From Hofstenia miamia (Eukaryota; Xenacoelomorpha; Acoela): 64,000 bases of DNA. Below, piece after piece: positions 23,186 to 33,788 of this stretch (the stretch's first letter is position 1; every line of letters starts with the position of its first letter). A program made the position numbers and the translations under genes. The DNA is taken from NCBI GenBank assembly GCA_004352715.1, contig SCFE01000109.1, forward strand, positions 1,275,679 through 1,339,678, written 5' to 3'. The notes beneath the pieces are model-generated. The model was given only the letters and a program-made list of their open reading frames with translations. It was not told the origin of the DNA and did not search any database.

Positions 23186-24249
23186 GAAAAATTTGTATTA
23201 TAATAAAAAAATTAATAATTTTCGATTGGAGTTCTATTAGAAAACTCTTTATATTGATTAATGTCAGCACAGGTAGTATTAATATTTAGTTTGCGTTGAC
23301 TGGTTTTAAACACATATGTCTGTGAGATCGCATAAAAACTAAATAATCATTTCAAATAATTCAGGCTTTGCCGCACAGTAATAATTTTTTAGCAAATTTT
23401 CCAATAAATGTGATAATATCAAGATCCTCTGAATTATTTACATAAATTATGTAATATGCCAAATTTTCTAATTTACTTAATAGAAAATATGCAGGTTTGT
23501 ATGCTTAAGGAGTGTCTTAACTAAACGATTTAATCAGCCCGGTTAAGTTGGGCCGACTAAATCGTGAAGTTTTGACGGATCAAATTTATATTCCAAAAAT
23601 TCCCAACAAAATGGTGTAGTGAAGACAGACCTTTAGTGAAGCACTGCTAAATGGAGATAATGTTATTTAAATACACTTACTGCTCTCTAGAAGATATTTT
23701 TTTAATAAGCTTTTAAAATTCAGACGTTTGTTTACACTTTTCCTTGGAGTGAATTAAAAACAATACAATAATCATGTACATGTCTTTCAGTTATTAAAAT
23801 TTATATATTTTAAAAATCAATAGTATATCTAATTAATGTTTCAAAAACTTGAAAACATCTGCAAAAACCAATATGTGTTTAAAATATATAAAACAAAAAA
23901 CGTCTGCGTGCTCTTTGAATAACATTCTATCTAATTCTCAATGCTTTAAATCATGAAAATACTTTAATTAAACTAAAAATAGCAAGAATGTCACTAACTT
24001 TAAAATTGCTCGTATTCCAAACATATCAAGGAGAAGCCAATATAAATGCTCAATCATTATCTACATTATTCCCTGTGATATTTAAAAAAATTTTTAAGAA
24101 AGCTGAAATCTAAAAAAAGGAAACAAATCTGTTGAAAGAAATTTCAAACAATTGAATATGCTAAGGGTTAATTCAAGGATTTTAGGAGACAATTTGCAAT
24201 GCATTGTTTGAATTTTTGAAGGACAGTTTTCCGGAGTGTCATTGAAAGG

Positions 24250-25120
24250 CCAATCAACTATTATTTAACAGATACCATTTCTAGATGAAACGTACTACAA
24301 TCTTGATCCCGGGATTCCTTCCAGGTAGTTTGGATTACTCAAATGTGCTACTCAAGAAAGTCATTCAATTATTTCCAAGAAGCTGGCATACGTGGAACAC
24401 TATTGAAGTTGTAACAAAGCTACATTTGTCCGCAACTCAACCTGTCAACATGAAATTGGTTAAATCCAATCGATTACCAGTGGTGTGCCAATGAAATTTA
24501 TGTTAGGATCTATATTATTCCTTACTTATGCAACATGCTGATGCCTATTCAAACACAGCCCCCTCCGTTCTTTATGCTAGCAACGCAAAGCTCCTATGCT
24601 CTTTAGACCAATTTGTGTTTCAGAGCGGCATAAATTCTCTCTTTAAATTATCTTCTCCCTATCAAATAGAGTTCAGTCTCAATACCGACTAATATTCTTT
24701 GGAAAGTATGAGCCGCCTATTCATTTTTTGGGAATTAACTTCTTTCAAGTCATAGCTTCAAAAATGACCTCGGGGCTAGTGATAACGCAACCCTAAGTTT
24801 GGATGACTATATATGTAAAAGATTGACAACAGCATACAGTATTTTTTCAAAATTTATTGAAATGTTTCACCTCTATTATCATCAGCGCAAAGCTCAATAA
24901 AGTGCTTAAATCTTGCCAATGCTCATGTATGCAAGATCATGCTGAAAGCATCTAAAAAATTTATTTTGTTCCACCGAGATGAACTCACAAGTAAGATTGA
25001 CAAATTTCAATATATCGAACTTATGCCTACACATGAAGATGCATGTTTTTATTCGGAGGTAGGTTATTTCCTTCAAGTTTGATTTTTTGTGACAATTTCG
25101 TGTTTCCATCATCGATTCAC
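24250..25120 (+). pseudogene. Plus-strand non-LTR reverse transcriptase relic
   Basis: Around 24478-24535 one frame reads SGVPMKFMLGSILFLTYAT, matching the RT block 'GVPQGSILGPLLFLIYIND'. After a shift, 24570-24680 reads LYASNAKLLCSLDQF, the position of the YADD block with both catalytic aspartates lost. Further on, HFLGINFF (near 24725) and LPMLMYARS (near 24915) match the thumb motif and the 'ILEYAS' block in order. Multiple stops and shifts make it an old fossil. The recognised motifs all lie on the plus strand, opposite to the array that follows. Confidence 0.5.
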
Positions 25121-25397
25121 CTGGAGATCTAGCAGCGATTACAAGAATTTATTCTCAGTAAAAACTATCTTCCTAGAGTACCAAATTACCTGAACATTAA
25201 AACAGATATGTCTGTTTTTGATGCTTCTAAGCGTTCTAAAGCTAAGTTAATGATAATCTTCCTAAACACTGATTATGATAATTCATATACATGTAAGAAG
25301 TTTTTTCTCTGCCTCTGTAGTACTTATATTTTTTCTTTTAATTTTGTATATTTTTGTTTACAGTTTTAAATAGTGTCACTTTACTACTATTACTAAT

Positions 25398-25781
25398 ACA
25401 CTTTAAATACTTTATTTAAAAGATATTCTATAAACTAAAGTAGGTGCTTACAAATGAAACGATCAAGATTTGCAGCAGAATAGTTAAGCAACACAAAAAT
25501 TTTGCGAATATTCTTTTCTTGTGTCACTTAAGTCAAAAAAGTAGTTTTCAATGTCTTTTTTGACCTTGCAGTTTCTTTAAATTCGTATGGCAAACAATTA
25601 AAAATTTATGATGCTTGTATAAGAAAGGAATTGAAAGCATAGGTGTTTTTAATTTGCTCCAATTTAATGTACGTTTTTTGTCTTGAGCTGTACTTAAGTT
25701 TATCATTGACTCCATTAGGAAAAGCAACACTTTTACCAGAGGTAATCAAAATAAAATATAAATATGTTAAGTACAATATAT
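25398..25781 (-). mobile_element. CR1-like retrotransposon fragment E (RT C-terminus and 3' UTR)
   Basis: Just downstream (minus sense) of the AGT repeat at 25782-25793, the minus strand reads ILYLTYLYFILI, then NDKLKYSSRQKTYIKLE and NTYAFNSFLIQAS. This parallels the C-terminal end of the RT at 25875-26582 (LYISYLYF..., KLRYNTRQNKYIK, HASKSFFVKAAEIF) block by block. It is a strongly 5'-truncated, frame-broken copy of a related element. Its 3' end, near 25398, has an AATAAA-like signal followed by AGTAATAGTAGTA. It therefore sits head-to-tail behind element A. Confidence 0.6.
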
Positions 25782-25793
25782 ATACTACTACTA
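25782..25793. repeat. Short AGT/ACT trinucleotide repeat at the A/E junction
   Basis: TACTACTACTAG on the plus strand (AGT on the minus strand) lies between the 3' end of element A and the truncated start of element E. Confidence 0.8.
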
Positions 25794-25874
25794 GATTTCA
25801 ATTTGCTTTATTAAATAAGCAATGCTATAAACTAAGTTGGTCACAGAATCACAGTAAATTTAGCAGTGGAGCAT

Positions 25875-26582
25875 CTATGGTACATAAAAATTATGTGAAT
25901 ACTCTTTTCGAGTATCCTCAATTGCTGCAAAGTAACTTCTAGCCGCTATTTTAGAAAAGGGAGGCTTTCTGAATTTAATTGGCATGTTATTAAAAATTTC
26001 GGCTGCCTTTACAAAAAAAGATTTAGAAGCATGAGTGTTTCGTATTGGGCAAATTTTTATATATTTATTTTGTCGAGTATTATATCTTAACTTGTTGTTT
26101 ACAAAAGAGCTAAATGTTTTGTTTTTGCCAATTATGACAGTGATAAAATACAAATAGCTGATGTAGAGAATATATCGAGATGGTTTCAATATGTTATACT
26201 TTTTATAGTATTGACTGATATGAGAAAATCTAGGGATTTCTTCAATTTGTTCAATAGCCCAGTTGGACATGCGATCTAATTTATTCCATTTTAATGCGTG
26301 AGTCCCAATGGCAAGATGCGAACCATAATTAACTATGCCATACAGTTGGGAACGAGCATAATTGATGAGAAAAGACTTGGGAATGCAATTCTTCATTATA
26401 ATGATGGTAGAGTTAAAAGCTGCTAGTCTTCGAATTTTTTTCCCAAGAAACTCAGCAAAGTCCAAATTTTCATTAAATGATACCCCAAGATACGTAGCTT
26501 TGTTTTTGTTCACAAGTTCCAATCCATTTAGTTTTAATTTGAATTTGTTAGAATAGTCGATTTTTAAAGAAGTATGTAGCAT
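25875..26582 (-). pseudogene. RT thumb and C-terminal domain of element A
   Basis: This continues the RT in a shifted frame. It contains ATYLGVSFNENLDF (thumb), NYARSQLYGIVNYGSH, and a long C-terminal region ending EYSHNFYVP before the stop. Related C-termini end NFKVP (element C) and NFHVK (element D). It is separated from the palm segment by a small frame break near 26590. The intact 235-codon frame suggests the insertion is not very old. Confidence 0.85.
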
Positions 26583-26604
26583 AATAAACTGTGTTTTCTT
26601 GACA

Positions 26605-27408
26605 TTAAGTATTAAGCTGGTTGATATAAAACCATTTTTTCATTGAAACAAAATCGGTGTTTATCATTTTCGTACATTGGGTCTTATTGGCGCTACTATA
26701 ATAAATACACGTATCATCAGCATACTGGATAACTTTGCAGAAAGAGAGAGAATTCGACAAGTCATTAACAAATACATTAAAAAGTATTGGGCCGAGAATT
26801 GATCCCTGGGGTACACCTCTTATGGTTTTCCTATAACTTGATTTTTCTAGTTCAAGCTTGACTGCCTGGTGTCTTTCATTAAGGAAGCTCTCAATTAACA
26901 TGATTGCATCTGAGCAAAAACCGTATTTTCGCAATTTTTTTATAAGGATTGCATGTGGCATACTGTCGAACGCCTTGGATAGGTCAGCAAAAACAACTGC
27001 GACATAATCTGAGTTATTAAGACATTCACGCCAGTTTTCTACTGCATATAACAAAGCATCCATTGCTGATTTCGACTTTGTAAATCCAAATTGGTGAGGA
27101 ACAATTAATTTATTTTCATCAAAGTAGGTGGTAATTTGCTTTTGTAGGCTCTTCTCGAAGATTTTAGAAATAATATGTGTGACTGAGATAGGTCTATAAT
27201 TAGACGAATTGCTGGGATCACCGCCTTTGTAAACCGGAGTAACAACTTCATATTTAAATTCTGATGGAAAATGGGAATGACGAATACATAAATTCAATAA
27301 GTATGTTAAGTGAGTTACTGTATTTCTAAATGCCATTTTTAGAATAAAATTTGGCACGTTTGAAGGTCCTTTGGACTTATAGCTGTTGACTTGATCAATG
27401 TTTTTCAA
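26605..27408 (-). pseudogene. RT fingers and palm of element A
   Basis: The 267-residue frame contains the ordered RT motifs: VTPVYKGGDPSNSSNYRPIS, QFGFTKSKSAMDALL, VVFADLSKAFDSMP (first catalytic Asp), GVPQGSILGPILFNVFVNDL and QYADDTCIYYSS (catalytic Asp pair). All three catalytic aspartates are present. The frame stops at 26605 and the protein continues in another frame at 26582. It copies element RNA into DNA at the target nick (target-primed reverse transcription). Confidence 0.9.
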
Positions 27409-27422
27409 AACTTCTTTTTCAC

Positions 27423-28037
27423 TTATAAAATTGAAAGAAAATGATGAATTACAATGCTTAATATCATTAGTGTACGGAAATAATCAATTATTGTATTGCT
27501 CGAATTTGTACTACGTGTAGGAATTTTGTCATTAGAAATAAGCAGCTGATGTTCATTCATGAAGTTCTTTATAAGGTAAGATTGTTTTTTGTCGCAAAAA
27601 TTGATGTTAAAGTCGCCGCAAATGATTATTGTATCAAAACTTAAATTGGAGAGTTCAAGAGACATTAATGCAGTTCTCGCCATAAGTTGATTCAAGCCAC
27701 ATAGTTTCAAATATGTCATGAGGAATTTCTAACTGAAAAGATCTTTTGAACTCAAAATATTTAGGAGCAATAATTAGTAGACCACCACAGACTTTTTCTT
27801 GTATTGCTAAATATGTCAAGTGTCCTAGGAAATGGATTCCAAATGCTTAGATTTTCATTTTCTTTAAACCAAGTTTCAACTATGCAGAAAATAATGGTAT
27901 TGTCCCCCAATTGTTTACAGAGACTAAGGAAATTAGGATAAGAATTTCTAACGTCATGTGCATTAAAATAAACAATTTTCAGGTTGCGTAAAGAAAAATT
28001 TAATTTTTTAGAAATTTCATTTTGTTCATATAATTTA
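27423..28037 (-). pseudogene. APE-type endonuclease of element A
   Basis: Upstream in the minus sense, KIVYFNAHDVRNSYPNFL (the N-terminal Asn-containing motif) is followed by IIFCIVETWFKENENL (the E-T-W motif of AP-like endonucleases). After frame breaks near 27720-27760, TIIICGDFNINF (G-D-F-N) and RSTNSSNTIIDYF follow. The final S-D-H block is not clearly readable. This enzyme would nick the target DNA. Its specificity is of interest because of the AGT repeats at the element's ends. Confidence 0.8.
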
Positions 28038-28100
28038 GGCCCAGGATTTTTATGAACATTATTACTTAATAGAATTAACCTAGAGTATACATTATATGCC
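28038..28100 (-). other. 2A-like ribosome-skipping motif (NPGP)
   Basis: The minus strand encodes VYSRLILLSNNVHKNPGP between the SGNH-like region and the endonuclease. The consensus for 2A peptides is D-(V/I)-E-x-NPGP after a hydrophobic helix. Here the NPGP and the helix are present, but Asp and Glu are replaced by Asn and His. APE-type non-LTR elements of invertebrates are known to carry 2A-like peptides. Activity of this variant is uncertain. Confidence 0.6.
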
Positions 28101-28129
28101 CCAGCACCACTGCTATTGATAAATTTAAA

Positions 28130-28988
28130 GTTTTTTAAGCACCTCTTGTAATAAATTAACAAGCTTAACAATGTCTTTTTCACTTTTAAAGTCTTTATGA
28201 TCGTTAAACGGGCGCCTAGATTGCTTTTGAAAGTGATGGGAAGTGTTCTTAGTACGTTGTATATTGAACCCTCTTTTAAATGCAATAGCAATTTGAGCAA
28301 GACCAAAATTGGAGAAAAGCAGACCATCCTTTTGGTAAAGTAAACCATTTCTAGAAAACAGTTCTGCGCAAAAAATTGTGTGTCCCATGCTTCTAATATG
28401 TTCATTGATACATTTGACTTTTTGAAATAAGTCCACGTCACAATCTCTTGGTGGGACAACTTCGGTAAACGTGACTGATTGCGCAATCCCATTACATTCC
28501 TCTCGAATTTTCAAAAGGTTAGTTTTAATATTTTCAATATCTACATTATTTTAATCATTTATTCCAACACTTACGATTATCTTTTTTTCGAACTTTTCTT
28601 TGTATTCGTTCACTAATTTCAAGACGTCCTTTGTTGAGGCACCAGAGTATGAATGGACATTGGTAATTGGGTTATCTCCCAAAAGATACCTAGACCGTAG
28701 AAAACGTAATCTTGAATCACCAATTACCAAATTAGTTCCTTCTGTAAGTTTTTTCACAGTGGTGAAATTTTTTTCTTTAACAATGAAATTAGATTTTACA
28801 GTCTGAGTCTCTTTATTAACAGTGGTTAGTTGATGCTGTTGATGTAAGTGTTTGAATAAATCAATCATATTGTCTTTATCTAAGTGATAAAAGAGATTTG
28901 CTAGCTTCGTCTTGGATAAATTCGCGTTATCTTCATAAAATTCATCAAAAGTTTCATAATTTTCAAAAATTTTGCGGAGAAATTGCAT
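28130..28988 (-). pseudogene. SGNH-hydrolase-like region of element A
   Basis: The frame starts MQFLRKIFENYETFDEFYE immediately after the ACT repeat. It has a short helical part (about residues 25-50), then LVIGDSRLRFLR (GDS block I), HSYSGAS (block II Gly) and IIVSVGIND (G-x-N-D block III). After a frame break near 28551 the protein continues with CNGIAQSVTFTEVVPP and YQKDGLLFSNFGLAQ, the position of the D-x-x-H block. Here the His is Leu, so the catalytic dyad is incomplete. Esterase domains of this type occur in ORF1 of CR1-like elements and may aid RNA-protein assembly. This copy is broken. Confidence 0.75.
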
Positions 28989-29014
28989 ATCCGATCGTCC
29001 TGTATGAAAACAAA

Positions 29015-29047
<33 letters not shown>
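29015..29047. repeat. (ACT)n microsatellite at the 5' end of element A
   Basis: Eleven ACT units end at the one-base gap 29048. Confidence 0.95.
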
Positions 29048-29048
29048 N

Positions 29049-29693
29049 CAAAAAATTGTGTGTCCCATGCTTCTAATATGTTCATTGATACATTTGACTT
29101 TTTGAAATAAGTCCACGTCACAATCTCTTGGTGGGACAACTTCGGTAAACGTGACTGATTGCGCAATCCCATTACATTCCTCTCGAATTTTCAAAAGGTT
29201 AGTTTTAATATTTTCAATATCTACATTATTTTGCAAATCATTTTTTCCAACACTTACGATTATCTTTTCGAACTTTTCTTTATATTCGTTCACTAATTTC
29301 AAGACGTCCTTTGTTGAGGCACCAGAGTATGAATGGACATTGGTAATTGTGTTATCTCCCAAAAGATAACTAGACCGTAGAAAACGTAATCTTGAATCAC
29401 CAATTACCAAATTATTAGTTCCTTCTGTAAGTGATTTCACAGTGAAATTTTTTCTTTAACAATGAAATTAGATTTTACAGTCTGAGTCTCTTTATTAACA
29501 GTGGTTAGTTGATGCTGTTGATGTAAGTGTTTGAATAAATCAATCATATTGTCTTTATCTAAGTGATAAAAGAGATTTGCTAGCTTCGTCTTGGATAAAT
29601 TCGCGTTATCTTCATAAAATTCATCAAAAGTTTCATAATTTTCAAAAATTTTGCGGAGAAATTGCATATCCGACCGTCCTGTATGAAAACAAA
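29049..29693 (-). mobile_element. Second copy of the SGNH-like 5' end (A')
   Basis: This repeats 28369-29014 with a few percent substitutions and small indels. In this copy the frame through VSVGKND and LQNNVDIENIKTNLLK is intact, whereas element A breaks there. It is bounded on the left by the N at 29048 and on the right by a longer ACT tract. It is either the other haplotype of element A's 5' end placed beside it by the assembler, or a separate insertion. Confidence 0.8.

Positions 29694-29768
<75 letters not shown>
29694..29768. repeat. (ACT)25 microsatellite between elements
   Basis: Twenty-five ACT units (AGT on the minus strand) separate the 3' end of element C from the 5' start of A'. 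Confidence 0.95.
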
Positions 29769-30217
29769 GTTTAAAATGATTTATTAATCATTAACTATAA
29801 ACTACAATCAGTGATGAGTAATAGTACAGAAATAGCACCTTTAATTGTTTACCAGCTAAGGGACCTTAAAATTTGAAGAGTAATTTTTCATTACTCCTTG
29901 TTTTTGTATAAAATAATCTCGTATTACATTTTTAGAAATTGAAGATGATCTCAAATGCATGGGCAATTCATTAAAGATCTCCGCTGCTTTCACAAAGAAT
30001 GAATTAGCAGCGAAGCTGTTTTTAATTCTATTGATCTTATGAAATTTTTTCAATCTTGAGTTGAACTTTAAGTGGAAACTTATGTCATTTGAAAATATAG
30101 AATTTTTCCCTGAAAGTATGTTAATAAAGTAAATAAGTGAGATGTACAAGAGATATCTTGTAGGTCTCATAATTTCAAAGTCTTTATAGAATTTTGTTAC
30201 GTGTGTAAACCTGGGAT
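29769..30217 (-). mobile_element. CR1-like element C (5'-truncated RT C-terminus)
   Basis: The minus strand opens directly out of an AGT repeat into DPRFTHVTKFYKDFEIM, then SRLKKFHKINRIKNSF, ANSFFVKAAEIFNELP and a stop after NFKVP (29856). This is the same C-terminal region as in element A but clearly a different copy. The 3' UTR (29855-29769) has AATAAA about 17 bases before the AGT tract. 5' truncation at a trinucleotide repeat and a trinucleotide 3' flank are both seen directly. Confidence 0.75.
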
Positions 30218-30236
30218 CTACTACTACTACTACTAC
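30218..30236. repeat. (ACT)n at the 5' junction of element C
   Basis: About six ACT units run into the 1000-N gap. Confidence 0.9.
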
Positions 30237-31236
30237 NNNNNNNNNNNNNNNNNNNNNNNNNNNNNNNNNNNNNNNNNNNNNNNNNNNNNNNNNNNNNNNN
30301 NNNNNNNNNNNNNNNNNNNNNNNNNNNNNNNNNNNNNNNNNNNNNNNNNNNNNNNNNNNNNNNNNNNNNNNNNNNNNNNNNNNNNNNNNNNNNNNNNNNN
30401 NNNNNNNNNNNNNNNNNNNNNNNNNNNNNNNNNNNNNNNNNNNNNNNNNNNNNNNNNNNNNNNNNNNNNNNNNNNNNNNNNNNNNNNNNNNNNNNNNNNN
30501 NNNNNNNNNNNNNNNNNNNNNNNNNNNNNNNNNNNNNNNNNNNNNNNNNNNNNNNNNNNNNNNNNNNNNNNNNNNNNNNNNNNNNNNNNNNNNNNNNNNN
30601 NNNNNNNNNNNNNNNNNNNNNNNNNNNNNNNNNNNNNNNNNNNNNNNNNNNNNNNNNNNNNNNNNNNNNNNNNNNNNNNNNNNNNNNNNNNNNNNNNNNN
30701 NNNNNNNNNNNNNNNNNNNNNNNNNNNNNNNNNNNNNNNNNNNNNNNNNNNNNNNNNNNNNNNNNNNNNNNNNNNNNNNNNNNNNNNNNNNNNNNNNNNN
30801 NNNNNNNNNNNNNNNNNNNNNNNNNNNNNNNNNNNNNNNNNNNNNNNNNNNNNNNNNNNNNNNNNNNNNNNNNNNNNNNNNNNNNNNNNNNNNNNNNNNN
30901 NNNNNNNNNNNNNNNNNNNNNNNNNNNNNNNNNNNNNNNNNNNNNNNNNNNNNNNNNNNNNNNNNNNNNNNNNNNNNNNNNNNNNNNNNNNNNNNNNNNN
31001 NNNNNNNNNNNNNNNNNNNNNNNNNNNNNNNNNNNNNNNNNNNNNNNNNNNNNNNNNNNNNNNNNNNNNNNNNNNNNNNNNNNNNNNNNNNNNNNNNNNN
31101 NNNNNNNNNNNNNNNNNNNNNNNNNNNNNNNNNNNNNNNNNNNNNNNNNNNNNNNNNNNNNNNNNNNNNNNNNNNNNNNNNNNNNNNNNNNNNNNNNNNN
31201 NNNNNNNNNNNNNNNNNNNNNNNNNNNNNNNNNNNN
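30237..31236. other. Assembly gap (1000 N)
   Basis: Exactly 1000 N, probably a placeholder. It begins inside an ACT repeat, which may be why assembly failed here. Confidence 0.99.
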
Positions 31237-32090
31237 ACCGAAAGTAGCACCGAACAGAGCAAGTAATTCCCTTAAGCATATTATTTTACATGAAAATTGT
31301 GTGAATACTCTTTCCCAGTTATTGTTTCAATAAGGAAATATTGCTGAATTTCTTTTTTATTTTTAAGTTCTTTTCTAAAATTCGATGGCATGTGATTATA
31401 TATTTCCGATGCCTTAATGATAAATGAATTTTTGCCATGGCTGTTAGCAATAATTCTCTTTTTATAATATGAATATGTACGCTTATTGAAACTTAGAACA
31501 TTATGTATATCAGTATTATTAAAAACAGAGTTCTTACCTAGAAGAATATTAATAAAGTAAAGATAGGCCAAGTACATGATGTACTTAGTTGGCTTCATTA
31601 TATTAAATTTAGAGTAATATGGTGTTATATGAGAAAACCTAGGAGCATCGGCAATTATTTCAATGATATTATTGGAAATGCGTTCAATTTTTTGCCATTT
31701 CATTAAATGAGTACCAGTAGTCAGAACAGAGCCATAACTGACGATTCCATAAATATGACAACGGACATAGTTTATTAAAAATTTTCGGGGAAAGAGTGAA
31801 GTTAGTATTTTAATCCTGGACCTAAGACCTGCAATTTTTTGAATTTTTAAATTTAGATGTTTATCAAAATTTAAATTATTATTGAAAGAAACTCCTAAAT
31901 ACGTTGCGGAGGCAGCAGAGACCAGTGTCCTGTTATCAACATCTAAACTTGAGCCAATGTCAGTAGAGTTTGCAGAAGTATGCAGTACAATAAACTGACA
32001 TTTGTCCAAGTTCAGGTTTAATTTGTTAGTGTCAATTTTCAGGTATATAGACTCCAGATTTGCTGTAGCTATTGACAATTTTTTATTTTA
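31237..32090 (-). mobile_element. CR1-like element D (RT thumb and C-terminus)
   Basis: A single 265-codon minus-strand frame (32078-31281) is open from the N-terminal side of the thumb to the end of the RT. It includes DKCQFIVLHTSANSTDIG, SATYLGVSFNNNLNF, YVRCHIYGIVSYGS, APRFSHITPYYSKFNIMK and the C-terminus EYSHNFHVK. It is related to, but clearly divergent from, elements A and C. The 5' end is truncated near 32090. The 3' UTR enters the gap, so its tail cannot be seen. The intact frame makes it the best-preserved RT C-terminus of the array. Confidence 0.8.
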
Positions 32091-32159
32091 GAGAGTATCC
32101 ATAGTAAAATGGCAAAATTTGTTTTTCTTAATTGTGGTATATACCATCTTTGAAGCTTA

Positions 32160-32771
32160 TATCATCAAATAAAAGTTTGTTTTTGAAAAGAAAAAACAAT
32201 TATTTCATAAAACATATTTTTAACTAGTAGTATAAAAGTTTAAAATACATCACCTATAAAATGGGTAAAATCTTTGGATAGTCTTTCTTCGAAAATTGTC
32301 CAAAAGCATTAAGTCTATCTCAATTGCCAATCACAAAGCAAAATGCTATCTCTAGCAAATCTATAACATCAGTCCTTTCTTTGTGAAGAGTAAGCAACAT
32401 AAGGAATTTATTCGTTCTTGGTACATCGTGGTCTTTAGCCAAATCTTTAAGCGACAGAGACAAGAACCGGAACTTTCACTGTGGCACTAGTTGCTGCATA
32501 ATTTGTAATAGCTTGAAAATAATGATTACTTCAGAAATGAAAGATCGGGTTGTTTCACTGATCATTTTGATAAACTCTGTTATAGCAATTATAGAATATT
32601 CATCAATCCCATGCATCAGCTCTGGCAACAGTTCTAATTGATGGGGAAGTAATTTTTGTCAGCTGTGAGAAATACAAAGGAATGCAAGCAACTAGCTATT
32701 TTGACTAATCTTTGCATAACTTTATTTGAATCATCACACTGGGTAAATAGCGTGATATTTCAGATATAAAA
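32160..32771 (-). other. Coding-like minus-strand segment, family unknown
   Basis: Reading the minus strand from about 32640, one frame gives HQLELLPELMHGIDEYSI, then ITEFIKMISETTRSFIS. After a stop it continues KDLAKDHDVPRTNKFLMLL and KERTDVIDLLEIAF before another stop near 32320. The helical, polar composition looks like decayed protein-coding sequence. I do not recognise it. A transposase-derived helical region is one possibility. Confidence 0.3.
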
Positions 32772-32786
32772 NNNNNNNNNNNNNNN

Positions 32787-32963
32787 TTGCCATTTCATTA
32801 AATGAGTACCAGTAGTCAGAACAGAGCCATAACTGACGATTCCATAAATATGACAACGGACCTAGTTTATTAAAAATTTTCGGGGAAAGAGTGAAGTTAG
32901 TATTTTAATCCTGGACCTAAGACCTGCAATTTTTTGAATTTTTAAATTTAGATGTTTATCAAA
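32787..32963 (-). repeat. Copy of 31692-31868 (element D) between two gaps
   Basis: This 177-bp piece matches the RT of element D with one visible substitution. It is bounded by the N15 gap (32772-32786) and the N at 32964. It is best read as a stray contig end or a haplotype fragment. Confidence 0.85.
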
Positions 32964-32964
32964 N

Positions 32965-33788
32965 AAGTAAGTTGCAAGAATTATTATAATGAAAATGGTG
33001 TAACAAATGAAAGAAGAGGAAAGCTGAAAATTATAGAAAAGGGCAATCACTAATGAAAAAAGTGGGGGCTTGCATACACATATAACATTCTTTTCTGATT
33101 GCATGAAAATTAAATAACAACAACCAGTCTTACATATTATAGTTGTAATTCTGTTCAAATTATGTTTATGAAATCAAATGAGAAAATCTGTTTTTGAAGA
33201 AAATGTCTTATCCAGTTTTGTCCTGATGTGCAATCTCTGGATCATGCGCTATCTTAAGCATCAAAATCAACACATAATTTAAAAAAAAATATTTCTTACC
33301 CTAATAGATTTCTACAAAAAATAGTAGATTGCAACCTATTCTGATTTGCATTGGGGTAAACACGAAATTAGCAAACTATTCTTTATGGAAACACATGAAA
33401 CAATGTGTAAATAATAACATTTTTGAGCAAAAGTTAACTATTTAGCAGCAATTTGCCTTTTTTCTGAATAAGGCGATTGTCAATACATATATGGATTAAG
33501 CTGTTGAAAACCAAAATGTATTAGATTTGAAAAAATATTTTTCTAAACAAAAAGCCTTATAAAATCGAAGTATATAGGAAATTTCAAAGAGAGGACTGCA
33601 ATCAGAATGATTGTGTAGAATTAAACAGTGAAATAAATTTTAATGCAAATCATGGAAATTAGAGAATGCATTTTTTCAAAATCCCCCCTCCCTACCAAAT
33701 ATTTATTTAAAATTTACATCAAGTTCAATTCGATTACTTAGTAGGTTCGTAAAGAAATTGTAAAATCCATACATTTGAAACATTTTCC
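32965..33788. other. AT-rich stretch, no gene recognised
   Basis: No coding or structural feature supported. Confidence 0.5.

Larger units (their letters stand above)
21706..24240. other. Gene-free stretch with a gap-flanking repeat
   Basis: No gene recognised. It holds the 122-bp repeat pair around the gap 22932-22950 and TA tracts at 22786-22806, 22951-22971 and 23161-23185. Confidence 0.5.
25794..29014 (-). mobile_element. CR1-like APE non-LTR retrotransposon, element A
   Basis: This nearly full-length minus-strand element reads, from its 5' side: AGT repeat, an SGNH-esterase-like ORF region, a 2A-like NPGP motif, an APE-type endonuclease, a reverse transcriptase, then a short 3' UTR with AATAAA and an AGT tail at 25793-25782. 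Architecture and motifs fit the CR1/L2/jockey superfamily, where esterase domains in ORF1 and 2A-like peptides are both known. At least five frame breaks are visible, so the copy is inactive. The 5' end abuts an (ACT)n tract and the one-base gap at 29048. Confidence 0.8.

Noticed and set aside
29577-29774. Poly-threonine and poly-valine tails in open frames
   Set aside because: They are translations of the (ACT)n microsatellite, not protein features.
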